Source of the DNA: Bacillota bacterium
GTDB taxonomy: Bacteria > Bacillota > Sulfobacillia > Fermentithermobacillales > Fermentithermobacillaceae
Length of the DNA stretch: 64,000 bases
Direction: 5' to 3'
Assembly: GCA_012841065.1 (NCBI GenBank)
Contig: DUVI01000032.1
Coordinates: 1 to 64,000 of the forward strand
This document shows, piece by piece, positions 8,334 through 16,553 of the stretch; within the stretch, counting starts at the first letter, position 1, and each line of letters starts with the position of its first letter. The notes beneath the pieces were generated by a model. It searched no databases, was not told the origin of the DNA, and saw nothing but the letters and a program-made list of their open reading frames with translations. The position numbers and the translations under genes were made by a program.

Positions 8334-9116
8334 GTGAAAATATTGCTACACGGATGCAACGGAAGAATGGGGCGTGTAATAACAAGGTTGGTTGACCAGT
8401 CAGATGACGCCCAAACCGAGATTGTCTGTGGGGTCGACCTTAATCCCGACAGATTCCAAAACACCTACCCTGTATTTAGTTCACTTAGCGAAGTTCCATC
8501 GGATCTTAGGCCGGACGTTGCGATCGACTTCTCTCACCCTGGTTCCGTTGATGCTTTGCTGGATTTCGGCGTAAGGAGGCAAACACCGCTGGTGATATGT
8601 ACTTCCGGCATTTCCGGTGAGCAGCGGCAGAAGATTTCGGATGCAGCCCAAGAAATACCGGTGCTCATGTCTGCAAACATGTCTTTGGGCATAAATCTCG
8701 TACTTGCGCTGGTGGCACAGGCAGCACAGGTGTTAGGAGACGCGTTTGACATCGAAATCGTTGAAAAGCACCATAACCAGAAAATTGATGCTCCAAGCGG
8801 AACCGCTATAATGATCGCCAATGCCATAAACGAGGCCCTGGATAACAAGATGGGATATATATACGGAAGGTACGGAGAGGATGAAAGCAGCAAGAGGCAG
8901 GCAAACCAGATCGGTATCCACGCCGTGCGCGGGGGCTCGATTGTGGGAGAACATGATACGATTTTCGCGGGACAAGGGGAAATAGTAGAGATAAGGCACA
9001 CCGCATTGTCAAGGGACATCTTCGGATACGGCGCACTTGAGGCTGCAAGGTTCTTGCTGGACAAACCCGCCAAGCTTTACAGCATGAAAGATGTGGTAGA
9101 CAGCAAGAATTCCTAA
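8334..9116 (+). CDS. dapB: 4-hydroxy-tetrahydrodipicolinate reductase
   Basis: A 260-residue NAD(P)H-dependent reductase of the lysine/diaminopimelate pathway. The nucleotide-binding loop GCNGRMGRVI lies near residue 7. The catalytic and substrate motif EKHHNQKIDAPSGTA lies near residue 143, with the catalytic histidine pair and lysine intact. The length is close to the family norm. The GTG start has GGAGGTGGAG immediately upstream. No other dap gene is adjacent: it is a solitary dapB between two protease pairs. Function is considered firm. Confidence 0.96.
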   Translation: MKILLHGCNGRMGRVITRLVDQSDDAQTEIVCGVDLNPDRFQNTYPVFSSLSEVPSDLRPDVAIDFSHPGSVDALLDFGVRRQTPLVICTSGISGEQRQKISDAAQEIPVLMSANMSLGINLVLALVAQAAQVLGDAFDIEIVEKHHNQKIDAPSGTAIMIANAINEALDNKMGYIYGRYGEDESSKRQANQIGIHAVRGGSIVGEHDTIFAGQGEIVEIRHTALSRDIFGYGALEAARFLLDKPAKLYSMKDVVDSKNS

Positions 9117-9150
9117 CCGGAGTTAAGAAGAAGGGACATATAACATGCAG

Positions 9151-9182
9151 GCCAACCTGGAACCTGTACCAGCCAGGTTGGC
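9151..9182. terminator. Convergent-gene hairpin between dapB and pmbA
   Basis: GCCAACCTGG (9151-9160) and CCAGGTTGGC (9173-9182) form a perfect 10-bp stem in the 125-bp gap between converging genes. There is no strong T-run on either side. Likely a shared bidirectional 3' hairpin. Confidence 0.5.
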
Positions 9183-9241
9183 CCGCCAACCGATATCACA
9201 GTCCACCTCTGTGGGGCAAGCCCGCTTCAATCTTCCGGGCC

Positions 9242-10522
9242 TTACCCTGTTGTGATTACAACGTCATCCAAAGCGACATAAGGATAGGTGGCGTCGCGTG
9301 TGGCTTTTGTTTCTTGACTGAAGCCAATGAGGTGATCTTTGAAGTGTTTGAATGAATTCATCGAAAACATGCAGTTCTTTACCCTGCCTACTATCTCGCC
9401 TTTTGCAATTTTCAGGCCAAGGGAAATGGTGCCTGACACGTTGCCGCTGAACGGGTTGCCTGTCCAGGCGCCCATTGTGCCGAAAATGATCACCCCTAGG
9501 TCAATACCGGCAATCAGTTGTTCCAATGACTGTTCTCCGGGCAGCAAGATTACCCTATGGGGCATGGGCCCCTGGCCGCTTCCGTTACCCGTAGACTTGG
9601 TGCCCAATTGTCTCGCCGTTTCAAGGTCAGTCAAGATGCTTTTGGGCACTCCCTGATCTATGAGTACATTGCTTTGAGTGGGGACGCCTTCGCGATCGAA
9701 AGGTGCGCTTGACACTTCCCTAGGCAATGTCCCATCGTCAACCAAAGTAACCCTGGGATCAAGCAGTTGCTCGCCTATCTTATCCTCAAGGGGAGATATG
9801 CCCCGGGTGACTGCTTTGCCGTTGAGAGAAGCGATAAACGGGCGTGTGAGGTGCCCAACTTCACCAGGGGCAAAGATCACAGGATAAGTCCCGGCTGTCA
9901 TGCCCACTGTCTGCTTAGACCACTCAAACAGGCGGATCACGTCTTGCTTGAGGCCTTCATAGTCAATGTCATTTGCCCAGGAAGACCTGAACTCGCCAAA
10001 CCTGAGGAAATCATCCCCCTGGATGTATTTGGCCCCAAGCCCTGCACTGACTACCGTCTTCTTGTATTTCCCGGAAAACCCATTGCTGTTATCCAAGCTT
10101 ACCTCCACTACCTGCGTCCTTACAGATGCCGAGGCGCTTATGTTGGGGTCGATCTTCAGGATGGACTGCATGAGATCGTCGCCGATTTCTATCATTTCCG
10201 GGAAATCCAGCTTCGTAACTTCAGGATTCGCCAGTTCTATGTCCTCATACTCAGCCAGGCCGGGAAACTCGTAGTCAACACCGGTGCCGTAGCCGGAGAG
10301 TTCAAGGGCACTCTTAAGCAGTTCAGCCTCAGAGTCCGGCCTGCTTCCCGTAGCAGTACTTAGTTTTCCCGACTTGATCACCCTCACAGTTTTCGAGTCA
10401 AGATTGCTCTCACTGGTACCCTCAAACATGCTGTTCTGGAACGTAACACCCCAGGAGCGCGTTAGCCTGCGGTGGAGTTCTGCTTGAGCGCTTTCAGGAA
10501 GGTTGTGGAATACCCCAGCCAT
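9242..10522 (-). CDS. pmbA: PmbA/TldE family subunit (pair 2)
   Basis: 426 residues from ATG at 10522, where TGATG overlaps the stop of the upstream tldD and GGGAGGTG precedes it. A reading from 10570 is possible but would overlap more and lacks a ribosome site. No HExxxH is present, as expected for the TldE role. Conserved family segments include the FAPGEVGHLTRPF region and the GAWTGNPFSGNVSGTIS segment near the C terminus. Co-translated with its TldD partner, so a heterodimer is the natural product. Resembles the pair-3 PmbA more than the pair-1 copy. Confidence 0.85.
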   Translation of the reverse strand: MAGVFHNLPESAQAELHRRLTRSWGVTFQNSMFEGTSESNLDSKTVRVIKSGKLSTATGSRPDSEAELLKSALELSGYGTGVDYEFPGLAEYEDIELANPEVTKLDFPEMIEIGDDLMQSILKIDPNISASASVRTQVVEVSLDNSNGFSGKYKKTVVSAGLGAKYIQGDDFLRFGEFRSSWANDIDYEGLKQDVIRLFEWSKQTVGMTAGTYPVIFAPGEVGHLTRPFIASLNGKAVTRGISPLEDKIGEQLLDPRVTLVDDGTLPREVSSAPFDREGVPTQSNVLIDQGVPKSILTDLETARQLGTKSTGNGSGQGPMPHRVILLPGEQSLEQLIAGIDLGVIIFGTMGAWTGNPFSGNVSGTISLGLKIAKGEIVGRVKNCMFSMNSFKHFKDHLIGFSQETKATRDATYPYVALDDVVITTG

Positions 10523-11898
10523 CACTTGGCACCTCCCACAATCACGTTTTGAATCCTTATTGACGGGCACAAGCCGCTTGTAGGAAGAGGCATTTGCCCT
10601 CCCTTGCCGCAGCCGCCTGCACCATCCCGTGCGTCAAGGTTCCTGCCGATCATGTCTATGTTCTTGAGCGTGGTGAACACGTTGCCCATTAGTTTGACGT
10701 CTTTGACAAGCTCCGCCAGTTTGCCGTCGCGAATCATGTAACCGTGGCCGGCCATGAAGTTAAACATCTCGCCGTTGGTCTGCCCACCTCCGGATCCAAC
10801 CGCGTAGAGGCCAAGTTTGATGTGCTTTATCATATCCTCAAACGTAGCTTCGCCCGGAGCGATGCAAGTGTTTCTCATCCGCACCAAAGGCGGGAAGGTG
10901 TAGTTGAGTGCACGGGCGCTGCCTGTGAGCTCCTCTCCCATTATACCGGCAGTCTCCCGTGAATGCAGGCGCCCTACTAATACCCCGTCTTTTACAAGGT
11001 AGGTACGCCTGGTGGGAACGCCTTCATCGTCGTACTTGAGGTAGCCGCGATTCTTTGGATACTCGCCGGTATCGTAGATAGTAAGGATATCCCTGCCCAC
11101 CACGCGGCCCAAAGTCATGGCTCTTGCCAAGTTCGAGTCCTTGTACGCATTATCAGCTTCGCTGAGATGGCCGAACGCTTCGTGCACAAACAGCCCGGCC
11201 AGTGCAGGATCGCACACTACAGGATATACGCCGGCCTTGACCTGGGGGGCATCAAGCAATTCTACTGCCAGACTGCACGCTTCCCTGAGGTCGTCGTAGG
11301 CATCCAGCATACAGTCAAACCCTATGGAGCTGCCCCGGCCAACCCGCTTAGAGACAGTGGTCATTCCCCTCCGTGCCGTGGCGCCCAAGTTCGAGCCTAT
11401 GTCCAGTCTTTCCTGTTTGATGTATGTTCCCTCGCTGTTGGTAAAATAGATTGTGCTGATTCTTTCATTGTAGACAATCTGAGCTGCGGTTATTGCCTCA
11501 TCATATCCAAGAATGAAGTCCAGGTAACTGTCTAGAATCCTGACTTTTTCGCTAAGGCTGACGCCCCGTGGGTCCAAAGTGTACTCAGGAACGTACTCGT
11601 CTTCGATTACAGGCGCCTGGGCAAGTTTGCTTTCCCCACCCAGCCTGCCACCTGCAAGTTTGGCCTGCTTAACCGCAGACTTCACCGCATTGTCAAGTTC
11701 ATCCAGGTTGTTGAAGCATGCGAAACCCCACCCACCTTTATGCAGAGCCCTGACGTTCCCTCCGTAAGGAGTGTCCCTTGTAATCGTATCCAGGGTCTTG
11801 CCCTGATAGCTGATGCTGAGCAGCTCGCTCTCTTCAAACCGGATCTCGCAGTAATCCACATCTGCAAGCTTGAGAGCACGCCTTAACAGGTCCTTCAT
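10522..11898 (-). CDS. tldD: TldD family metalloprotease subunit (pair 2)
   Basis: About 458 residues with zinc-binding HEAFGHLSEAD near residue 238 and the C-terminal GGCGKGGQMPLPTS segment common to TldD proteins. It is the catalytic half of a TldD/TldE intracellular peptidase. The start may be ATG at 11898 or the in-frame TTG at 11904; AGAGGTGA fits both. The gene is divergent from the HerA-like ATPase and shares a ~190-bp promoter region with it. Sequence and motif spacing are close to pair 3, suggesting duplication of an operon. Confidence 0.9.
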   Translation of the reverse strand: MKDLLRRALKLADVDYCEIRFEESELLSISYQGKTLDTITRDTPYGGNVRALHKGGWGFACFNNLDELDNAVKSAVKQAKLAGGRLGGESKLAQAPVIEDEYVPEYTLDPRGVSLSEKVRILDSYLDFILGYDEAITAAQIVYNERISTIYFTNSEGTYIKQERLDIGSNLGATARRGMTTVSKRVGRGSSIGFDCMLDAYDDLREACSLAVELLDAPQVKAGVYPVVCDPALAGLFVHEAFGHLSEADNAYKDSNLARAMTLGRVVGRDILTIYDTGEYPKNRGYLKYDDEGVPTRRTYLVKDGVLVGRLHSRETAGIMGEELTGSARALNYTFPPLVRMRNTCIAPGEATFEDMIKHIKLGLYAVGSGGGQTNGEMFNFMAGHGYMIRDGKLAELVKDVKLMGNVFTTLKNIDMIGRNLDARDGAGGCGKGGQMPLPTSGLCPSIRIQNVIVGGAK

Positions 11899-12006
11899 AC
11901 GCAACAGTCACCTCTTTACCGATTTTCCCCTGTTGATGTATTTTCCCCAACATTGCCCTGACTGTCCATTCTCCAAGCGCTCTGCCAGCTCCTTCCTTCG
12001 TGACAC

Positions 12007-12087
12007 GAAAAATCCCGGGACAAAGGGATAGCGGCCGTCACCGGCGAAGCAAATGCTTCAAACCGAGAGTACGAGGAGCGATTTTTC
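12007..12087 (+). promoter_or_regulatory. Foldable 5' leader that sequesters the HerA-like gene start
   Basis: GAAAAATC (12007-12014) can pair with GATTTTTC (12080-12087), which abuts the ATG. Inside lie hairpins GCCG-TCAC-CGGC (12034-12045) and GAAGC-AAAT-GCTTC (12046-12059), plus a weaker CCC/GGG stem, and then the Shine-Dalgarno GAGGAG (12073-12078). The outer helix would enclose the ribosome site. This is the layout of a translational switch, but it matches no riboswitch class that I recognise. Confidence 0.35.
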
Positions 12088-14487
12088 ATGACCGCATACG
12101 ATTACGAGAAACTGGGGGTATTCTACCTGGGCAGGCCTTACGACTTAGCCGCCGGAAAACCCCAGAGCGGACTCGTGTTGTACGATTCTAAAGACTTGGT
12201 TACCCACGGGGTATGCGTGGGCATGACAGGAAGCGGCAAGACAGGGTTATGCATTGCCCTTCTGGAAGAGGCGGCAATAGACGGCATCCCGGCGATAATC
12301 ATCGACCCCAAAGGGGACATGTCTAACCTGCTGCTCACTTTCCCCGATCTCCGGCCCGGAGACTTCCGGCCATGGATAAACGAAGATGACGCACGGAGGA
12401 ATAACCTTCCGCCTGACGAATACGCAGCAGCCCAAGCCAATCTCTGGAGAGACGGCCTGGCCGCATGGGGACAGGACGGCAGGCGCATAAGGCGCCTAAG
12501 AGACTCTGCCGAGTTCACAATATATACCCCGGGAAGCACTGCCGGGGTCCCGGTCTCCATACTCAAATCGTTTTCAGCCCCTTCAAAGCAAATAGTGGAA
12601 GATACGGAACTGCTCTCAGAAAGGGTTACCGGGACTACAACCAGCCTGCTTGGGCTTATCGGGCTTGACGCCGACCCTGTCCAGAGCCGGGAACACATAC
12701 TGGTATCTAACATATTGTTCACCGCGTGGCGGCAGGGGATCGACCTGGATTTGCCTACGCTCATACAACAGATCAGCGAACCGCCCTTTGACCGGATAGG
12801 CGTGATGAGTTTGGAGTCCATCTTCCCTGCGGCAGACCGTTTCAAGCTGGCGATGCGGTTCAATAACCTGCTTGCTTCACCGGGATTCGTCCCATGGATG
12901 CAGGGAGAACCATTGGACATAGATAACATCCTCTACACCTCTGCCGGGAAGCCCAGGATTTCTATATTCTCGATAGCCCACCTGAGCGATGCCGAAAGGA
13001 TGTTTTGTGTGGCGTTGTTGCTCAACGAGGTGCTGAGCTGGACCAGGGTTCAGCCTGGTACAACCAGCTTGCGGGCGATACTTTACATGGACGAGATTGC
13101 CGGGTACTTCCCGCCTGTTGCCAATCCCCCTTCCAAAGCACCCCTGTTGACACTGCTCAAACAGGCACGGGCGTTCGGCCTGGGCGTGCTGCTTACCACC
13201 CAGAACCCGGTAGACCTTGACTACAAAGGACTGTCCAACGCGGGAACCTGGTTCGTAGGCCGGCTTCAAACCGAGCGGGACAAAATGCGGGTACTCGACG
13301 GGCTGGAAGGGGTGGCCGGCTCCCAGGGAATAGGGTTCGACAGGCGTGAAATGGACAGAATCCTCTCTGGCCTGGGCAAGCGGGTGTTTGTGATGAACAA
13401 TGTTCACGACGACGGACCAACGGTTTTTGAAACCAGGTGGGTGATGTCATACCTGAGGGGGCCGCTTACCCGGGATCAAATCGCTTACCTGGCCAAATCT
13501 TCTGAGAAGCCGGCGCCGGAACATACTCCTGCCGGATACGCTGCGCCACGCTTCGGCACTGTGGCCCCGGCAACCGGTGACATCCCGGTGCTCCCCCCTG
13601 ACATAAAGCAATGCTTCTTCCCTATCAAAGAGACAATGAAGTACCGGCGGTTTGTGTATAAACCCATGATCCTTGGCAGCGCACAAGTGGTCTTCAGGGA
13701 TACCAAGAGCAACACAGACGCAACCGAGACATATCTTGTGGCTGCACCCTTCTCAGACGACGGTCCGGGCGTTGACTGGGATGAAGCAATAACCTTGGAT
13801 ATTACCCTTTCCGATCTTGAGACCTCGCCGGCAATTGGAATACCTTTCGCGTCCGTCCCGGCTGCGGCCGGAGTTTCCAAGAACTACACTGCATGGGGCA
13901 AGGAGTTTGCCGATTGGTTGTACAGGACAAAGCGGCTGGAACTACTCATGAGCCCTACACTTAAGGCATACTCCCTGCCGGGTGAATCTGAACGCGAGTT
14001 CCGGCTCCGTCTGGATAAGCAATTGCGTGAGAAACGAGACGAAGCCCTGGATGCCCTGCGCAGGAAGTACGCGGCCAAGATTGAAGCGGCTGAGGCCAAA
14101 CTCAGGACGGCAGAGGACGCGGTAGAGCGGCAGAGACTTCAGGCCAAACAGCAACAAATGCAGACGGCTATCTCCATGGGAGCCACGCTCCTGACTGCGC
14201 TTCTTGGCAACAAGAAGATCAGCCAGTCAACCATAGGCAGGGCTACCACCACCGCAAGGAGTGCAACAAGGTATTCCCGGCATCAAGAGGAGACCGCCCG
14301 CCGCGAGCAAACGGCAGAAAGATATCGGGAACGTTTGCAGGCCCTGGAAGCCGAGTTGCACAAGGAGACCGCTGGATTGGCTGAAAAGCTCAATCCGTTG
14401 AATGAAGTTTTCGAGCCGTATATTGTCCGGCCTTTCAAAAAGGATATTTCCGTAAGGCCCTTGATGCTGGTATGGGTTCCTGTGTAA
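12088..14487 (+). CDS. HerA-like P-loop ATPase with C-terminal coiled coil
   Basis: 799 residues. Walker A is GMTGSGKT at residues 45-52, a KGD motif (DPKGDMSNLL) follows near residue 73, and Walker B (LYMDEIAGY) lies near residue 333. This order matches the HerA/FtsK-like DNA-pumping ATPase superfamily, DUF853-like branch. Residues ~640-770 are strongly charged and heptad-like, interrupted by an Ala/Thr-rich stretch, and probably form a coiled coil. No NurA nuclease is adjacent, unlike archaeal HerA. Presumed role is ATP-driven movement of DNA or protein; the substrate is unknown. The ATG has GAGGAG nine bases upstream, within a foldable leader. Confidence 0.75.
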   Translation: MTAYDYEKLGVFYLGRPYDLAAGKPQSGLVLYDSKDLVTHGVCVGMTGSGKTGLCIALLEEAAIDGIPAIIIDPKGDMSNLLLTFPDLRPGDFRPWINEDDARRNNLPPDEYAAAQANLWRDGLAAWGQDGRRIRRLRDSAEFTIYTPGSTAGVPVSILKSFSAPSKQIVEDTELLSERVTGTTTSLLGLIGLDADPVQSREHILVSNILFTAWRQGIDLDLPTLIQQISEPPFDRIGVMSLESIFPAADRFKLAMRFNNLLASPGFVPWMQGEPLDIDNILYTSAGKPRISIFSIAHLSDAERMFCVALLLNEVLSWTRVQPGTTSLRAILYMDEIAGYFPPVANPPSKAPLLTLLKQARAFGLGVLLTTQNPVDLDYKGLSNAGTWFVGRLQTERDKMRVLDGLEGVAGSQGIGFDRREMDRILSGLGKRVFVMNNVHDDGPTVFETRWVMSYLRGPLTRDQIAYLAKSSEKPAPEHTPAGYAAPRFGTVAPATGDIPVLPPDIKQCFFPIKETMKYRRFVYKPMILGSAQVVFRDTKSNTDATETYLVAAPFSDDGPGVDWDEAITLDITLSDLETSPAIGIPFASVPAAAGVSKNYTAWGKEFADWLYRTKRLELLMSPTLKAYSLPGESEREFRLRLDKQLREKRDEALDALRRKYAAKIEAAEAKLRTAEDAVERQRLQAKQQQMQTAISMGATLLTALLGNKKISQSTIGRATTTARSATRYSRHQEETARREQTAERYRERLQALEAELHKETAGLAEKLNPLNEVFEPYIVRPFKKDISVRPLMLVWVPV

Positions 14488-14492
14488 CAGAT

Positions 14493-14520
14493 GTAGGTTC
14501 AAGTCCGGATTGTGCAACCA
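14493..14520 (+). other. tRNA 3'-half-like sequence (possible integration scar)
   Basis: GGTTCAAGTCC (14496-14506) matches the T-arm/B-box consensus. It is followed by exactly the right number of bases for the 3' acceptor strand (14510-14516) and then ACCA (14517-14520). No D-arm or anticodon arm is present upstream, which is coding sequence. The T-stem is imperfect. This could be the 3' tRNA fragment left by an integrase, or chance. Confidence 0.25.
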
Positions 14521-14534
14521 CAGCTACCTTGGGG

Positions 14535-14565
14535 TTGACATAAATGAGATAATGGAGATTAGTAT
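14535..14565 (+). promoter_or_regulatory. Candidate sigma-A-type promoter
   Basis: A perfect -35 TTGACA (14535-14540) and a possible -10 TAGTAT (14560-14565) are separated by 19 bp, which is slightly long. It lies ahead of the sensor-domain gene starting at 14628. Confidence 0.3.
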
Positions 14566-14627
14566 TGCGCCGGACGTCGCAGAAAAGCTCGGAGCAACAG
14601 ACACATTACAAAGGAAGTGATTCCATT

Positions 14628-15386
14628 ATGGTTTCCAGAGTAAGAGCAATGGCAATGCTGGTGGCGCTGAGTCTTATAGTGATCATATCCATGGTAGCGG
14701 TTGAAACGCGGCTGATCCAGAACCATTTCCTCAATGTTGCGGTTGAACAGGTTAAAGCCAGCGCTGAGCAAGTGGGCGGCGCAGTGGTTGAACTGGATGT
14801 ACCCCCCGAAGACAGCGACACTTGCCGGGAAGTGGCTTTCTGGATTTACTACAACACAGGGATGCGTGTGCTTATCACAGATTCTGCCGGCACCGTAGTT
14901 GTAGATTCATCAACCGAAGGGCCCTTGACAGGACAGATGATTGAGTCGGAGTTGCTCAAGGCCACAATCACGACGGGAGAGACTAACTCATTTGACCTGC
15001 CGGCAGCAGGACAAGATCAAATGGCAGTCTCAGTTCCGTGGCAATCAGACGGTGGTATTTCAGGCGCTCTGATGATCGTAGGCCCGCTGAAGGCGTTTGC
15101 CAAGGAGGCGATGGATCAGCTCCGCCCCTTCATCTTGCAATCGGGTTTGGGCGCAATACCGGTTGCCCTGGCCGGTGCGTTTGTGCTCTCCCCAGGTTTG
15201 TCCAAAAGGCCTGCTTCTCAAGACGAGCAGGACAGAGCCACGGGTGATACGGCTGAAACAGGCAGTACATGCACTCAAACCGGCGACGCTGCGGCAGATG
15301 TAGAAGAATCTACGGAAGATACTGCGCCACACCAAGAGGTAGAGCAAAGCGGAGCGGATGAACTGCCTGATACACAAAGCCGGTAA
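14628..15386 (+). CDS. Membrane-anchored extracytoplasmic sensor-like protein lacking a kinase
   Basis: 252 residues from ATG 14628 (AAAGGAAG upstream). Residues ~6-24 form a transmembrane helix. An extracytoplasmic domain follows, resembling the sensor domain of class I histidine kinases (the strand pattern VLITDSAGTVVVDSS is typical). A second hydrophobic segment lies near residues 168-188. The remaining ~60 residues are acidic, Thr/Glu-rich and probably disordered. The HAMP, DHp and ATPase domains expected after the second helix are absent. Either it is a stand-alone ligand sensor/co-sensor or the remnant of a histidine kinase. No response regulator is next to it. Confidence 0.6.
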   Translation: MVSRVRAMAMLVALSLIVIISMVAVETRLIQNHFLNVAVEQVKASAEQVGGAVVELDVPPEDSDTCREVAFWIYYNTGMRVLITDSAGTVVVDSSTEGPLTGQMIESELLKATITTGETNSFDLPAAGQDQMAVSVPWQSDGGISGALMIVGPLKAFAKEAMDQLRPFILQSGLGAIPVALAGAFVLSPGLSKRPASQDEQDRATGDTAETGSTCTQTGDAAADVEESTEDTAPHQEVEQSGADELPDTQSR

Positions 15387-15485
15387 TGGCGGGCAACACA
15401 AGCACGGCGGAATCAGGTGGAGCCAATAGGTCATCATTTGAGAACCGGTAGGGCTGGGGCAGGATTTCACGCCGGAGCGTGGCGA

Positions 15486-16472
15486 TTACAGCACCTGCAC
15501 CCTGGTCAACCCAGCCCGCCGTGCAATATCAAGTGCATCGCGGTATTCCCTGCCTGAAATCCTCCTGCCAATCACAGGATGACGCCTGGCTTTATAGCAC
15601 GGCCAGTACTGATCCATTATGTTCACATATGTATCCTTGGAGATGTGTGCAGCGATAAACTCCATGACCTTTTCCGTTCCTGCCATATCTCCGGGCAAGA
15701 CCAAGTGCCTCACCAGAAGCCCCCGGACCGCCACTCCGTGCTTATCCGTCACCAAGTCTCCAACCTGCCTGTGCATCTCCTTAACGGCTCTGAAGTTTAC
15801 TTCAGGGTAGTCGGGCGCCATGGAAAACTCTTCAGCCGGCCCAGGCTCCCCATATTTCATGTCGGGCATGTATATATCCACTACCCCGTCGAGAATCTCC
15901 AGGGTTTCCAGGGAATCATACCCTCCGGTGTTGTAGACTATGGGAACCTTAAGCCCCTTGACTGCAGCTAACCTCACAGCAGCAAGAATATTAGGAACCA
16001 CATGGGTCGGCGATACCAGGTTGATATTGTGGCAGCCCAGTTCCTGCAGCCTCAACATGATGCGACTCAATTCCTCATCGGTGATTTCCCAGCCCCGGTC
16101 CAGGTGGGCAATATCATAGTTCTGGCAGTAGATACACTTGAGGTTACAGCCGGCGAAGAAAATCGTGCCTGAACCGCGCCTGCCAACCAGGGGTGGTTCT
16201 TCGCCGAAATGGGGGCCGAAACTTGAGACCTTAGCTCTATCCCCTGTCCTGCAAACACCGGTAGCATGATCCCGGGAGCACCCGGCCTGTTCGCCCTCAG
16301 CTCTTGATTCGGATGACCTGAGCTCAACCGGTGCTCGCTGTGCCTTGCATCGTCTTCCGCACAAAACACACTGCGACATTAGTTCCCGGCTCTTTTCAGT
16401 CTTTTCTTCCCACTGGCTGCCGCTTAACGACAAGTATCCAGGCGGCTGTGGTTCGACAACAAATGACTTCAT
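15486..16472 (-). CDS. pflX: Radical SAM protein, PflX-like (pyruvate formate-lyase activase related)
   Basis: 328 residues. The radical-SAM cluster is GCNLKCIYCQN (CxxxCxxC) near residue 113. It is preceded by the GSGTIFF strand and by an N-terminal cysteine set (CVLCGRRC) typical of the PflX subgroup. Between that set and the GVC motif sits an unusual extra charged segment of roughly 20 residues. The rest contains the expected SAM barrel, including NTGGYDS and DIYMPDMKYG. PflX proteins are related to glycyl-radical activases, but their partner is usually unknown and no glycyl-radical enzyme is in view. The start is uncertain: ATG at 16472 has a weak, close ribosome site. Confidence 0.82.
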   Translation of the reverse strand: MKSFVVEPQPPGYLSLSGSQWEEKTEKSRELMSQCVLCGRRCKAQRAPVELRSSESRAEGEQAGCSRDHATGVCRTGDRAKVSSFGPHFGEEPPLVGRRGSGTIFFAGCNLKCIYCQNYDIAHLDRGWEITDEELSRIMLRLQELGCHNINLVSPTHVVPNILAAVRLAAVKGLKVPIVYNTGGYDSLETLEILDGVVDIYMPDMKYGEPGPAEEFSMAPDYPEVNFRAVKEMHRQVGDLVTDKHGVAVRGLLVRHLVLPGDMAGTEKVMEFIAAHISKDTYVNIMDQYWPCYKARRHPVIGRRISGREYRDALDIARRAGLTRVQVL

Positions 16473-16553
16473 GGCTCCGCGCCAAGGCTCATCACCTATG
16501 ACTCAATCGCGCTTGAGCACCGTGATGGCATACTTCCTCCCTTCTGTCTAGGA

